Assembly: GCA_003139095.1 (NCBI GenBank)
Contig: PLHW01000069.1
Location: 44,447-108,446, forward strand
Reading direction: 5' to 3'
Origin: Acidobacteriaceae bacterium
GTDB lineage: Bacteria > Acidobacteriota > Terriglobia > Terriglobales > Acidobacteriaceae
DNA: 64,000 bases
Position numbers and translations under genes: made by a program. Under the pieces are notes generated by a model that worked only from the letters and a program-made list of their open reading frames with translations, searched no databases and had not been told where the DNA came from. Position 1 is the first letter of the stretch, and the number at the start of each line of letters is the position of its first letter. Positions 36,124 to 45,706 of this stretch are shown in pieces.

Positions 36124-38196
36124 ATGTGCGGGATCAGCGGCCTGGTAAATTTCGGCGACAGGGAAACGCTGGCGCGCATGACGAGCGTGCAGGCGCACCG
36201 TGGCCCCGATGACTCCGGCCTGTGGGAGCGGCATTTCGCCGATGGCACCTATGTCGGTTTGGGCAGCCGCCGGCTCGCTATTCTCGACCTTTCGCCCGAG
36301 GGACACATGCCGATGTCGAACGAGGATGGCTCGGTGTGGATCACGTACAACGGCGAGATTTACAACTTCGGCGAACTGCGCCGCGAATTGGAAGGCAAGG
36401 GTCATCGCTTTCGCTCGCGTACCGATACCGAAGCGATCATCCATCTCTACGAAGAGTATGGCGTGGATTGCCTGAATCGGCTTGACGGCATGTTTGCGTT
36501 CTGCGTGTGTGACCTGCGGGGCGCGTCTCCGAAACTGTTTTTGGCCAGAGATCATTTCGGAATCAAGCCGCTGTATTACTGCGAGCGCGGGCACAAATTA
36601 GCGTTCGCCTCCGAAATCAAGGCCCTGCTTGAAGTCCCGGGCATTGGGGCGAGCATGAACCTGGAGGCTCTGCATCAATATCTGACATTCCTCTGGGTGC
36701 CCGATCCTGAGACGATGTTTGAGGGGATACACAAACTGGAGGCCGGCCACTATGCGATATGGCAGCGTGGCGAATTCAAGATTGAGCAGTATTGGGACCT
36801 GACATTTCCTACCGCCGACCATCGTTTCGAGCAAAAGCAAATCGAACTGGAACAAGAGATACGCGAGCGGTTCCGTGCGTCCGTGGAGCGACAGATGGTG
36901 AGCGACGTTCCAATCGCAGCCTTTCTGAGCGCCGGACTTGATTCTTCGAGCATTGCCGCCGTAATGGCGCGAAAGCAGGCGTTGCGCACGTACACGATCA
37001 CGTTCCCGCAGAAGTATCGCGTGGGCGAGACGACAATTGACGATCCCGCAGTGCCACGGCGCCTGGCGCGCAAACTTGGGTGCGAACACCACGAGATCGA
37101 AGTGGAGCCGGATGTGGTGAACCTACTGCCGCAACTGACATGGCACATGGATGAGCCGACGGCGGACCCGGCAATCATTGCGGCTTTTCTTGTGTGCCGC
37201 GAGGCGAAGAAACAGGCCACGGTTCTCTTGTCGGGCGTAGGCGGCGATGAGTTGTTCGCCGGTTACCGCAAGCATGCTGCGCACGCATGGTCGGAGAAGT
37301 ATCGGCGGCTTCCCGGAGTGGCGCGCTCGGTCATCGAGAGCGGCGTGTTTTCGCTTCCATCTTTTCGCGGAAGCTATATGAAGGGAACCGTGCGCCTGGC
37401 GAAGAAGATGGCGCGCAGCGCGGGGTTGAGCCCGGCTGAGGCCTTTGTTCGGAATTGCAGTTATTTCGACGCGCAGCGTACGGAAAAGCTGTACGCGCCT
37501 CAGATGCAGTCGGCGGGCAATCTCCATCCGCCCGCCTTCGATCCGTCCGTTCGACATCTGGCCGCGTTCGACAAGGTACGCCACGCCGATTTTCTCAACC
37601 AGATGCTCTATCTGGACATGAAGATTTTCATGCCCGCGCTGAATCTGACCTATAACGACAAGATGAGTATGGCATCTTCGGTGGAGGTTCGCGTGCCTTT
37701 TCTTGACCGGAATCTCGCCGAGTTTGTGGCCTGGAACGTGAAGCCGGAGTGGAAACTCCGAGGCAAATGGCGGCCAGTGACGAAGTATATTTTTCGCCAG
37801 GCTATGCGGAGTTTTCTGCCGCCGGAAGTTTTGCGACAGCCGAAGGCGGGCTTTGCCGCCCCGATTGATTACTGGCTGGCGCACGACCTTCGGTCCATGG
37901 TGGACGATTTTCTTTCCGAGTCGCAAGTGCGCAGCCGAGGCCTGTTCCGCCCGGAAGAAGTTCGCCGCTATGTGGACGAACATCGCCGCGGCGGAGAAGA
38001 CTGGTCGATGCAAATCTGGCAACTGCTGACGCTTGAGATGTGGATGCAAGTATTTCTGGATGGCAAAGGGCGAAGCTTCGCAGAACGTGCATGCGATCGT
38101 GATTCGAGCGCTCGGCAAGCATCGGCTGAGCAAGCATCGGCTCGAAATACGGCATCTCCGCATGCAGTTGGCGCGTCGCAACTTATTCCCGCATGA
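36124..38196 (+). CDS. asnB: Asparagine synthetase (glutamine-hydrolysing), AsnB-type
   Basis: A 690-residue protein with an N-terminal Ntn glutaminase (Cys2 in MCGISGLVNF; HRGPDDSG; YNGEIYNF) and a C-terminal synthetase with PP-loop SAGLDSS (269-275). It is longer than housekeeping AsnB (about 550-630) by an Ala/Ser-rich tail. Such paralogues are frequent in surface-polysaccharide clusters, where they may amidate uronic acids instead of aspartate (family knowledge, not shown here). The stop overlaps the next gene by 4 bp. Confidence 0.9.
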   Translation: MCGISGLVNFGDRETLARMTSVQAHRGPDDSGLWERHFADGTYVGLGSRRLAILDLSPEGHMPMSNEDGSVWITYNGEIYNFGELRRELEGKGHRFRSRTDTEAIIHLYEEYGVDCLNRLDGMFAFCVCDLRGASPKLFLARDHFGIKPLYYCERGHKLAFASEIKALLEVPGIGASMNLEALHQYLTFLWVPDPETMFEGIHKLEAGHYAIWQRGEFKIEQYWDLTFPTADHRFEQKQIELEQEIRERFRASVERQMVSDVPIAAFLSAGLDSSSIAAVMARKQALRTYTITFPQKYRVGETTIDDPAVPRRLARKLGCEHHEIEVEPDVVNLLPQLTWHMDEPTADPAIIAAFLVCREAKKQATVLLSGVGGDELFAGYRKHAAHAWSEKYRRLPGVARSVIESGVFSLPSFRGSYMKGTVRLAKKMARSAGLSPAEAFVRNCSYFDAQRTEKLYAPQMQSAGNLHPPAFDPSVRHLAAFDKVRHADFLNQMLYLDMKIFMPALNLTYNDKMSMASSVEVRVPFLDRNLAEFVAWNVKPEWKLRGKWRPVTKYIFRQAMRSFLPPEVLRQPKAGFAAPIDYWLAHDLRSMVDDFLSESQVRSRGLFRPEEVRRYVDEHRRGGEDWSMQIWQLLTLEMWMQVFLDGKGRSFAERACDRDSSARQASAEQASARNTASPHAVGASQLIPA

Positions 38197-40463
38197 AGCA
38201 ACTGCTACAAGACGGGCGCACCGGGGCGCTGGAGGTCACTGAGGTTCCCGCTCCGCAATTGTTGCCCGGATGCGTTCTGGTGCGCACCGCATCGTCTCTG
38301 GTATCGGCGGGCACGGAACGTGCCTGCGCCGAGTTCGCGCGCAAGAATTTGTTTGCCAAAGCGAAAGCGCGTCCTGACCTGGTGCGGGACGTGATGGCGA
38401 AATTGCGACGGGATGGTATAGGGTCCACGCTATCAACGATACGTTCGCGCCTTGCGCAGCCGCAATCGGTCGGCTACAGCAGCGCCGGAACGGTCGTCGC
38501 GGTGGGCGATGGTGTATCCGACATTCGCGCGGGAGATCGCGTTGCTTGTGCCGGCGTGGGCTACGCCGTGCACGCGGAGTGCGCCTGCGTTCCGCGTTTG
38601 CTGGTCGCGAAAGTGCCTGAGCCGGGCGTTTCTTTCGACGAAGCTGCGTTTGCGACTGTGGGCGCCGTCTGCCTGCACGGGATTCGTACAGCGGCCGTGG
38701 CGTTAGGCGATACGGTCGCAGTCATCGGCTTGGGATTGCTCGGGCAAATTACCATCCAGTTGTTGAAAATTGCGGGTTGCCGCGTGTTCGGAACCGATTT
38801 GCTCGATTCGCGCGTCGGGCTGGCGATCCGAAACGGAGCCGAAGAAGCATGTACTGGAGCGTGGGAATTTCGTGATTTGTGTTTTCAGAAAACGGGAGGC
38901 GTGGGGGCGGACGCCGTGTTAATTACAGCGGAATCCCCAAGCAGTGAACCAGTCAATCTCGCCGCCGACGTCGCCCGCGATCGCGCCACGGTGGTTGCAG
39001 TTGGAACCGTCGCCATGGAACTGGAACGAAAACTTTATTACGAAAAAGAACTCACGTTTCGCGTTTCACGTTCGTACGGTCCGGGCCGCTACGATGCCGC
39101 TTATGAGCAGAAAGGCCGCGACTATCCGATCGGGCACGTGCGCTGGACGGAGACGCGCAACATGGAAGCCTTTTTGCGATTCATCGCGGAGCGCAAGCTC
39201 GATCTCGCTTCGCTGATCACTCACCGGTTTTCCATTGAAAACGCGACTCGTGCCTACGATCTGATCACGGGGCGCACCGACGAACCATTCCTTGGCATTG
39301 TTCTCACTTATCCCGAAGCAGAACCGAGCGAGTCGCGAAAGGGCGATGGAATTTCGCCATTGCCTGCGAGCATCTCAGAAAAAATCGCGCTACGGCCGCC
39401 CATTGAATCGCGGCCGACGGATGCGCCCGTTCGCATCGGCGTTCTTGGAGCCGGCGCCTTCGCGCAGAACACGCTGCTGCCAGCGTTGAAGGCGATTCCT
39501 GAAATCTCTTTGCGCGGGCTTTGCAACGCGACTGGGGCTCGCGGGCGCAGTGCCGCGGAAAAATTCGGTTTTTCGTACTGCACCAACTCGGAGGATGAAA
39601 TTCTGCGCGATGCGGAGATCGATGCCGTGCTCATCGCGACGCGGCATCACCTCCACGCGAGGCAAGTCGTTACCGCAATGGAAGCGGGCAAGAGCGTGTT
39701 TTGCGAAAAGCCGCTTTGCCTGAGCGAAGATGAACTAGCCTCGATCGTTCGCGCCGCAGTGCCGCGTCTCCGCACGACATCCAAAACGGCGCCCTTTTTG
39801 ATGGTGGGATTCAATCGAAGATTCGCGCCCTTGTCGATTCAACTGAAGAGGTTTTTGTCGCAAGTGCACGAACCAATTTCCATGAATTATCGCGTGAATG
39901 CTGGCTATCTACCTGCGGATCACTGGATCAACGACCCGGAGCAGGGAGGCGGCAGGATTCTTGGCGAAGTCTGCCACTTTGTGGATTTTCTCTCGTACCT
40001 CGCGGGCGAGTGCGCCGTCGAGGTACGCGCGGAAAGCGTCAGCAATCGGGGCCGATACAGCATGGACAATATTGTGGCAACGATGCAGTTCGCCAATGGT
40101 TCTCTGGGCACGATTACGTACATGGCGAATGGTGACAAGTCCGCTCCGAAGGAGCGCCTCGAGGTTTTCGGCGGTGCGTGTGTCGCGATTCTGGAAGATT
40201 TCCGGCGACTCGAACTGGTTCGCAATGGCCGCAGAAAAACATTCCGCACGAGGTGGCAACAAGATAAGGGGCACAAAGGCGAGATGCGCGCGTTCGTCGA
40301 TGCGGTGCAAGCGAAGATCCCGCCGCCGATTTGTTTGGAAGAGATTGTCGGGTCGACACTAGCGACCCTGCGACTGCAAAGGGCCTGCCAGATGGGTCAA
40401 CCACAAAATGTAGACGTTAAAGAGTTCATCGCTGCATCGTCGGAGGAAAGCTCCACGTATTAG
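38193..40463 (+). CDS. Bi-domain oxidoreductase (MDR dehydrogenase + Gfo/Idh/MocA)
   Basis: A 756-residue fusion. Residues 1 to about 375 are a medium-chain dehydrogenase/reductase with Rossmann motif VIGLGLLGQ (177-185). Residues about 413-756 are a Gfo/Idh/MocA oxidoreductase (RIGVLGAGAFAQNTLLPAL; EKPLCLSED; MVGFNRRFAP; GGGRILGEVCHFVD). This two-domain arrangement is known in polysaccharide loci. It probably oxidises and/or epimerises a nucleotide sugar; the exact reaction is unknown. The ATG overlaps asnB by 4 bp, and the carbamoyltransferase follows 33 bp later. Confidence 0.88.
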   Translation: MKQLLQDGRTGALEVTEVPAPQLLPGCVLVRTASSLVSAGTERACAEFARKNLFAKAKARPDLVRDVMAKLRRDGIGSTLSTIRSRLAQPQSVGYSSAGTVVAVGDGVSDIRAGDRVACAGVGYAVHAECACVPRLLVAKVPEPGVSFDEAAFATVGAVCLHGIRTAAVALGDTVAVIGLGLLGQITIQLLKIAGCRVFGTDLLDSRVGLAIRNGAEEACTGAWEFRDLCFQKTGGVGADAVLITAESPSSEPVNLAADVARDRATVVAVGTVAMELERKLYYEKELTFRVSRSYGPGRYDAAYEQKGRDYPIGHVRWTETRNMEAFLRFIAERKLDLASLITHRFSIENATRAYDLITGRTDEPFLGIVLTYPEAEPSESRKGDGISPLPASISEKIALRPPIESRPTDAPVRIGVLGAGAFAQNTLLPALKAIPEISLRGLCNATGARGRSAAEKFGFSYCTNSEDEILRDAEIDAVLIATRHHLHARQVVTAMEAGKSVFCEKPLCLSEDELASIVRAAVPRLRTTSKTAPFLMVGFNRRFAPLSIQLKRFLSQVHEPISMNYRVNAGYLPADHWINDPEQGGGRILGEVCHFVDFLSYLAGECAVEVRAESVSNRGRYSMDNIVATMQFANGSLGTITYMANGDKSAPKERLEVFGGACVAILEDFRRLELVRNGRRKTFRTRWQQDKGHKGEMRAFVDAVQAKIPPPICLEEIVGSTLATLRLQRACQMGQPQNVDVKEFIAASSEESSTY

Positions 40464-40496
40464 ACAAGCACGCGGTCGACAAGAAAGATTCTCACC

Positions 40497-42233
40497 ATGC
40501 TGATTCTGGGCCTCAATATGTTCCACGCCGATTCTTCCGCGGCGATTCTCGATGACGGGAAAATTGTGTTCGCCGTGGCGGAGGAGCGACTGAATCGCCA
40601 CAAGCATTACGGCGGCTTTCCTGCATTGGCGGTGAGGGCATGTATCGATGCCTCCGGCGCCAAGTTGAGCGATATTGGACACGTTGCCGTGGGACAGGAC
40701 AGCGATGCTCATTTGGCGAAGAAGGTTCAGTATGCGCTTGCGAACCCGGCCAAGATTCTGAATTTCATGAGAATGCGCCAGCGCAAAGAGACGATGCGCG
40801 ATGTGCGCGCGCTGCTCGCGGAAGCTCTTGACGCCGATCCGTCGAAACTGAAATTTCAGACGCACTATGTGGAGCACCATCTCGCGCACATCGCGAGCGC
40901 GTATTACTGTTCACCGTGGGAAAAGGCAGCCGGGTTCAGCTATGACGGTTCTGGCGATTTTGTTTCCACTATGATGGCGTGCTGCGAGGGCACGGACATC
41001 AAGATTCTCGACCGCGTTTTCCTTCCGCACTCGTTGGGAAGCTTCTACACGATGATCTGCGATTTTATCGGCTACCAAAAGTACGGAGATGAAGGGAAAG
41101 TGATGGGTCTGGCGCCGTATGGCAGGGACACGTACGTCGACGAGATCCGGAAGATTGTGGTGCGAAAGAACGGCAATTTTCAGCTGGACATGAGTTACTT
41201 TAGGCCGCTCGGCAGCAGCCAGGGGATGCAGGTTCTGCTCGATGGAACGGTGCGACTGGCGCGGCATTTCTCGGAAAAGATGGAGAAAAGTTTTGGCCCC
41301 CCGCGCGCACCCTACGCGGAAATTACGCAGCGCGATATGGACCTGGCATTTGCCATGCAGCATTGCTTTGAAGAAGTGTTCTTTCACTTGCTGAACGAGT
41401 TGCACGGGCACGTTCCGGAGGAGAATCTCGCCATGGCCGGAGGGTGCGCGCTCAACAGCGTGGCAAATGGCAAAGTATTTTCAAGAACTCCGTTTCGCCG
41501 CACATGGATTCAACCTGCCGCCGGCGACGAGGGCTTGGCCATCGGCGCGGCGCTGCACGCGTACCACGCGATTCTGAAGATGCCTCGCCGCGAACAGATG
41601 AATCACGCTTACCTCGGACCTGAATTTTCTGTCCCTCAGATCGAAGCGACGTTGGACAGTGCGAGTGTCAAGTATCAAAAGCTGGAGCGTGAACCATTGC
41701 TCGACGCGATTGCGGGTGAGATGGCGAATGGCAATGTGGTCGGGTGGTTTCAGGGGCGAATGGAATGGGGGCCGAGAGCGCTTGGCAACCGCTCAATCGT
41801 TACCCATCCGGGCTTGCCCAATATGAAGGATGTGTTGAACGCGCGCATCAAACATCGCGAGTGGTTTCGCCCATTTGCGCCGGCAATTCTTGCCGAAGCG
41901 CAACACGAGTATTTCGAACACGACCATCCATCGCCGTACATGCTGCATGTCTACAAAATTCGCCCGGACAAGAGAAAACACCTGGGCGCCGTCAACCACG
42001 TCGATGACACCGGGCGACTGCAGACCGTGACACGCGAGGAGAATCCTCTTTATTACGACCTGATTCAGACGTTTGGAAAGAAGACCGGAATTCCGGTGAT
42101 CCTGAACACGAGCTTCAACGAAAATGAGCCGATCGTATGCACTCCGCAAGAAGCTGTCGATTGCTTTCGGCGAACAAAGATGGACGTGCTGGCCATCGGG
42201 CCGTTTCTGGCACGCAAGAGTATCGCGGAATGA
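40497..42233 (+). CDS. Carbamoyltransferase (NodU/CmcH family)
   Basis: A 578-residue protein. The N-terminal Kae1-like domain carries ADSSAAILDDG, EERLNRHKHYGGFP, EHHLAHIASAYY and SYDGSGDF, and the C-terminal YrdC-like part has WFQGRMEWGPRALGNRSI and LNTSFNENEPIV. The family uses carbamoyl phosphate and ATP to O-carbamoylate sugars or antibiotics. Here it probably decorates the surface glycan. The ATG at 40497 has AGAAAGATTCTC upstream. The next gene starts 4 bp after the stop. Confidence 0.92.
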   Translation: MLILGLNMFHADSSAAILDDGKIVFAVAEERLNRHKHYGGFPALAVRACIDASGAKLSDIGHVAVGQDSDAHLAKKVQYALANPAKILNFMRMRQRKETMRDVRALLAEALDADPSKLKFQTHYVEHHLAHIASAYYCSPWEKAAGFSYDGSGDFVSTMMACCEGTDIKILDRVFLPHSLGSFYTMICDFIGYQKYGDEGKVMGLAPYGRDTYVDEIRKIVVRKNGNFQLDMSYFRPLGSSQGMQVLLDGTVRLARHFSEKMEKSFGPPRAPYAEITQRDMDLAFAMQHCFEEVFFHLLNELHGHVPEENLAMAGGCALNSVANGKVFSRTPFRRTWIQPAAGDEGLAIGAALHAYHAILKMPRREQMNHAYLGPEFSVPQIEATLDSASVKYQKLEREPLLDAIAGEMANGNVVGWFQGRMEWGPRALGNRSIVTHPGLPNMKDVLNARIKHREWFRPFAPAILAEAQHEYFEHDHPSPYMLHVYKIRPDKRKHLGAVNHVDDTGRLQTVTREENPLYYDLIQTFGKKTGIPVILNTSFNENEPIVCTPQEAVDCFRRTKMDVLAIGPFLARKSIAE

Positions 42234-42237
42234 GGCG

Positions 42238-43434
42238 ATGGCTCGCAGGGCAGATCAGAGTCAACGTTATCGCCTCATGAATGACATCTCAGTGGCGCAT
42301 ATCGAGTCCGCAGTCAGGCTTTACAAGGTCGCGAGTTGGCGCGGAGTTCGCGTGCTCGCCTGGGAGCGTGGCGTTCTTTACGCGGGGCGGGGTTACGAAA
42401 TAGTTCGCCTGAAAATTCCGTCGAAGGATGCGGCTCTCAGAACGCCCGAAGTCCAATGGCAACCGATGGCCCTTTGTAGGCCGGTGTGGTGGAGAAATTT
42501 AACGTCCCGCAACCGACTCACCTACCGCCTGGTGCGCGACGGCTTTCATGCCCTCGCCATTCTTCGTGCGACCGGTGACGCCCGGAAAGCTGACGACGAT
42601 CCAGCCCTGATTGCCGCTATTCCTGGCGCGATCGTTACAAAAATTGCCGGTAGCGATGAATTTCGAGTGACTCACCGCGTGCAGCACGGCACTCGGCCGC
42701 TGCACATCACTGTCGTCCCCAATGGGACCGTTTACTGGGGTGAGTATTTCGGCAATCGCGAACGGGCGGAGGTTCATATCTACGCGTCCGCCGATCGCGG
42801 AGAAAGCTGGCAAGTTGCCTACACATTTCCGGCGGGAGCAATCCGGCACGTCCACAATATTGTTTTTGACTCTTATGGCGACTGCCTTTGGATTCTGACG
42901 GGCGACGAAGGGGCGGAATGTAAGATACTGCGCGCATCGCCGGATCTCCATTCCATTGAAACAGTCGTTTCAGGCAATCAACAAGCGCGCGCGGCGGCGG
43001 CCATCCCAATGCCCGACGGACTATATTTCTCGACCGACACGCCGTTTGAAAGAAATCACCTCCTGCGACTGGATCGCAGAGGCAATCTGCAGCGGCTCGC
43101 TGAAATCTCCAGCTCCTCCATCTTCGGGTGCCGTGTCGGTGAAGCTCTGTTCTTTTCGACCATGGTCGAGCCGAGTACTGCAAACTATACGTGTGAAGTC
43201 CAACTCGTCGGCTCCAGCGATCGCAAAGATTGGCAGGTACTCGCTCGCTGGCGAAGGGACAAGTGGCCCGAGCATTATTTTCAGTATGGCAACGCTTTCT
43301 TGCCGGGCGGCCATAACGCAACAAATTACCTGGCGGCCACGACCATCGCTGTTGAGCATGAAGATTTGGTCACAAGCCTGTGGGAGGTTGAATCCTCAGC
43401 AGCCGCGCTCCCGCAAAGGCTTCCAACACCATGA
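42238..43434 (+). CDS. Hypothetical beta-propeller-like protein with an Asp-box
   Basis: A 398-residue protein without signal peptide or membrane helices. YASADRGESWQV fits the Asp-box signature SxDxGxxW of BNR/sialidase-type propellers; further repeats are degenerate (SSDRKDWQVL). Other features are VVPNGTVYWGEYFGN and FDSYGDCLWILTGDEG, again blade-like. It sits between the carbamoyltransferase and the C5-epimerase-like gene, overlapping the latter by 4 bp, so it should take part in the same glycan step, as an enzyme or a scaffold. The ATG at 42238 is chosen over 42277 for its nearby GAGG. Confidence 0.68.
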   Translation: MARRADQSQRYRLMNDISVAHIESAVRLYKVASWRGVRVLAWERGVLYAGRGYEIVRLKIPSKDAALRTPEVQWQPMALCRPVWWRNLTSRNRLTYRLVRDGFHALAILRATGDARKADDDPALIAAIPGAIVTKIAGSDEFRVTHRVQHGTRPLHITVVPNGTVYWGEYFGNRERAEVHIYASADRGESWQVAYTFPAGAIRHVHNIVFDSYGDCLWILTGDEGAECKILRASPDLHSIETVVSGNQQARAAAAIPMPDGLYFSTDTPFERNHLLRLDRRGNLQRLAEISSSSIFGCRVGEALFFSTMVEPSTANYTCEVQLVGSSDRKDWQVLARWRRDKWPEHYFQYGNAFLPGGHNATNYLAATTIAVEHEDLVTSLWEVESSAAALPQRLPTP

Positions 43435-44411
43435 GTGTGCGCGGGCGCTGGAATTACTATCGCCGCATTCTGCCTGCATACATCGGGCGAGGCCGCAGCC
43501 AGCTGACTTTTTGGCATGAGACGCCGGAACTCAATCCCCGCGCCTCCAGCACTCAACTCGGCGAATACTACATGTCATTTCGCGAGAAGGCAGACTACGC
43601 CGGCGATTACGACGCTGCCGGAATTCCGATGCTCGACTATCGCGGGAAGATCGGCCTGCAATACAACCCAATCGCGATCGCGCAGTGGGGACTCGGGAAC
43701 TACAACTGGTTTCGTGAAGCGGGCGACGAGGACCGAATGCGGAAGGCGCTCAACGCCGCGGATTGGTTGATTGCCAATCTCGAGCAAAACCCGCGAGGGC
43801 TGTGGGTTTGGAACCATCACTTCGATTGGGAGTATCGCGAAGTTCTCAAAGCTCCGTGGTATTCCGGACTGGCCCAGGGTCAAGGCGTGTCGCTTCTGCT
43901 CCGCGCCTATGCGCTAACGTCCGATGAAAAATATCTTCACGTCGCGGAGATGGCTTTCGTGTCGCTGACTAAGTCGATTGCGGAAGGAGGCGTGCTATTC
44001 GAGGATGCGGAAGGAAACCTGTGGATCGAGGAGTACATTGTCGATCCGCCCACGCACATCCTGAACGGATTCATGTGGTCGCTCTGGGCCGTATTCGACT
44101 ATTGGCTCGCGCGCGGGGATGCCACAGCCAAGGAGATTTTCGAACGTGGCGTTAAGACTCTCATTGGTAACGTTGCTTACTTTGATACCGGCTACTGGTC
44201 TCTCTATGAACAATCGTCAACTCGGCGGAGAATGTTGGCTAGCCCTTTTTATCATCGTCTGCATATCGTTCAGCTGCGGGTAATGGCGAATTTGACGCGC
44301 GACCGCCGCCTTGCCGATGCGGCTGATCGATGGGAAGGCTACACGCAGCATCGCGGGAATCGCGCTCGAGCTTTGATCGCGAAGAGCGTTTTCAAGTTGC
44401 TCTACTACTGA
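43431..44411 (+). CDS. D-glucuronyl C5-epimerase-like protein
   Basis: A 326-residue protein resembling the C-terminal catalytic domain of heparosan/heparan glucuronyl C5-epimerases. Marks are IGLQYNPIAIAQWGLGNYN, WYSGLAQGQGVSLLLRAY, DPPTHILNGFMWSLWAVFDY, YWSLYEQ and PFYHRLHIVQLRVM, where the Tyr and His residues correspond to the usual active-site region. The family converts D-glucuronate to L-iduronate in polymers. No signal peptide is seen, so it may act before export or use a non-classical route. It is translationally coupled to the propeller gene. Confidence 0.8.
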   Translation: MSVRGRWNYYRRILPAYIGRGRSQLTFWHETPELNPRASSTQLGEYYMSFREKADYAGDYDAAGIPMLDYRGKIGLQYNPIAIAQWGLGNYNWFREAGDEDRMRKALNAADWLIANLEQNPRGLWVWNHHFDWEYREVLKAPWYSGLAQGQGVSLLLRAYALTSDEKYLHVAEMAFVSLTKSIAEGGVLFEDAEGNLWIEEYIVDPPTHILNGFMWSLWAVFDYWLARGDATAKEIFERGVKTLIGNVAYFDTGYWSLYEQSSTRRRMLASPFYHRLHIVQLRVMANLTRDRRLADAADRWEGYTQHRGNRARALIAKSVFKLLYY

Positions 44412-44413
44412 TC

Positions 44414-45706
44414 GTGAAAATACTTTACGTTTCGCAATACTTTCCGCCGGAGATGGGCGCTCCAGCCGCGCGCGCGTCGGAGTTAGCGCGGCACTGGACG
44501 CGAATGGGGCACGAAGTGACCATTCTTACCGGTTTTCCCAACCATCCGACCGGAGTTGTGCCGCCGGAATGGCGCAGCCGTTTTCGTCGCTTCTTTTTCC
44601 GGGAGACGATGGACCGTGTGAATGTGGTTCGCACCTGGCTGTGGCCTTTGCCCAACCGAAAGGCGCACGAAAGAATTCGCAACTACGTTTCTTTTTGTGT
44701 TTCTGCCGCAGCACGCGGACTGGGGCTCAGCAAGCCGGATGTTGTTATTGCCACTTCACCACAACTGCTCGTCGCGCTCTCGGGATGGTGGCTGGCGGCG
44801 TGGAAGAATGTACCATTTGTCTTCGAAGTACGCGATCTTTGGCCCGAATCGCTTGCCGCGGTGGGCGGGGGTGGCGAAAATTCTCTGCTGCATCGCGCTC
44901 TTGGAGCCATTGCCGGCTTTCTCTACCGTCGAGCCGATCACGTCGTAGTGGTGACGCCGGCGTTCAAAGATCACCTTATGCGCATGTGGCAAGTGCCGGA
45001 GGAAAAAATCTCCATCGTGGAGAACGGAGTGGAAACCGACCTCTTCCGTCCCGATGTCGCTGGCAGCGGGAGCGCAAGAGAGTCCACGGTAAATTCCGGA
45101 GAGGGCGAGTTTGTGATCTGCTATGTCGGCACTCTCGGCATGGCGCACGGACTGGAGACGTTGATTGAGGCGGCCGAGGAACTTCGAGGCAGCCTGCCAA
45201 ATGCATCAGTACTGCTGATCGGCGAAGGCGCGGAAAAACGGCGCGTGGTTGGACTGGCAACCGCGCGCGGACTGACGAACATGCGGTTCATGAGCGAGCG
45301 GTCACGCGAGCAGATTCCTGCGCTGCTTTCGGCGGCCGATGTCTGCCTCGTCATGCTCAAGAAAAGGGAGCTGTTCAAGACTGTGATTCCGACCAAACTC
45401 CTTGAGTACATGGCGTGCGGGCGCCCGGTCATCGTCACGGTCGAAGGGCATGCACGCGAGATTGTTGAGGACGCGGGCGCGGGCGTGTTCGTGCCGCCGG
45501 AAGACAGTCACGCGCTTGCGGAGGCAATCTGCGCCATGGCGCGCAATCCCGACGAGCGGCGGCAGATGGGAGTGAACGGGCGGCAGTTTATCGTGGCGAA
45601 TTTTGCGCGCAAGCAAACCGCCGAGGAATACATATCGGTGTTGGAGCGATTGCTAGCGGGGGGAGAGGCGCTCGATCGGCCGCTGCCAGTATTCCAGCTA
45701 CGCTAA
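44414..45706 (+). CDS. GT4 family glycosyltransferase (WbuB/WcaI-like)
   Basis: A 430-residue GT-B enzyme opening with KILYVSQYFPPEMGAPAAR, characteristic of the WbuB/WcaI/fucosaminyl-transferase group. Further motifs: PNHPTGVVP, FEVRDLWPESL, DHVVVVTPAFKDHL, and donor-domain FVICYVGTLGMAHGLETLIE. The GTG at 44414 gives a normal N-terminus 2 bp after the epimerase stop. It ends tail-to-tail with the export gene, the two stop codons overlapping. The sugar specificity is not predictable, although WbuB relatives often transfer amino-deoxy sugars. Confidence 0.87.
   Translation: MKILYVSQYFPPEMGAPAARASELARHWTRMGHEVTILTGFPNHPTGVVPPEWRSRFRRFFFRETMDRVNVVRTWLWPLPNRKAHERIRNYVSFCVSAAARGLGLSKPDVVIATSPQLLVALSGWWLAAWKNVPFVFEVRDLWPESLAAVGGGGENSLLHRALGAIAGFLYRRADHVVVVTPAFKDHLMRMWQVPEEKISIVENGVETDLFRPDVAGSGSARESTVNSGEGEFVICYVGTLGMAHGLETLIEAAEELRGSLPNASVLLIGEGAEKRRVVGLATARGLTNMRFMSERSREQIPALLSAADVCLVMLKKRELFKTVIPTKLLEYMACGRPVIVTVEGHAREIVEDAGAGVFVPPEDSHALAEAICAMARNPDERRQMGVNGRQFIVANFARKQTAEEYISVLERLLAGGEALDRPLPVFQLR

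Noticed and set aside
40497..42233. Carbamoyltransferase gene read as TsaD (tRNA modification)
   Set aside because: The N-terminal fold is shared, but the C-terminal YrdC-like part and total length match the NodU/CmcH carbamoyltransferases, not TsaD.
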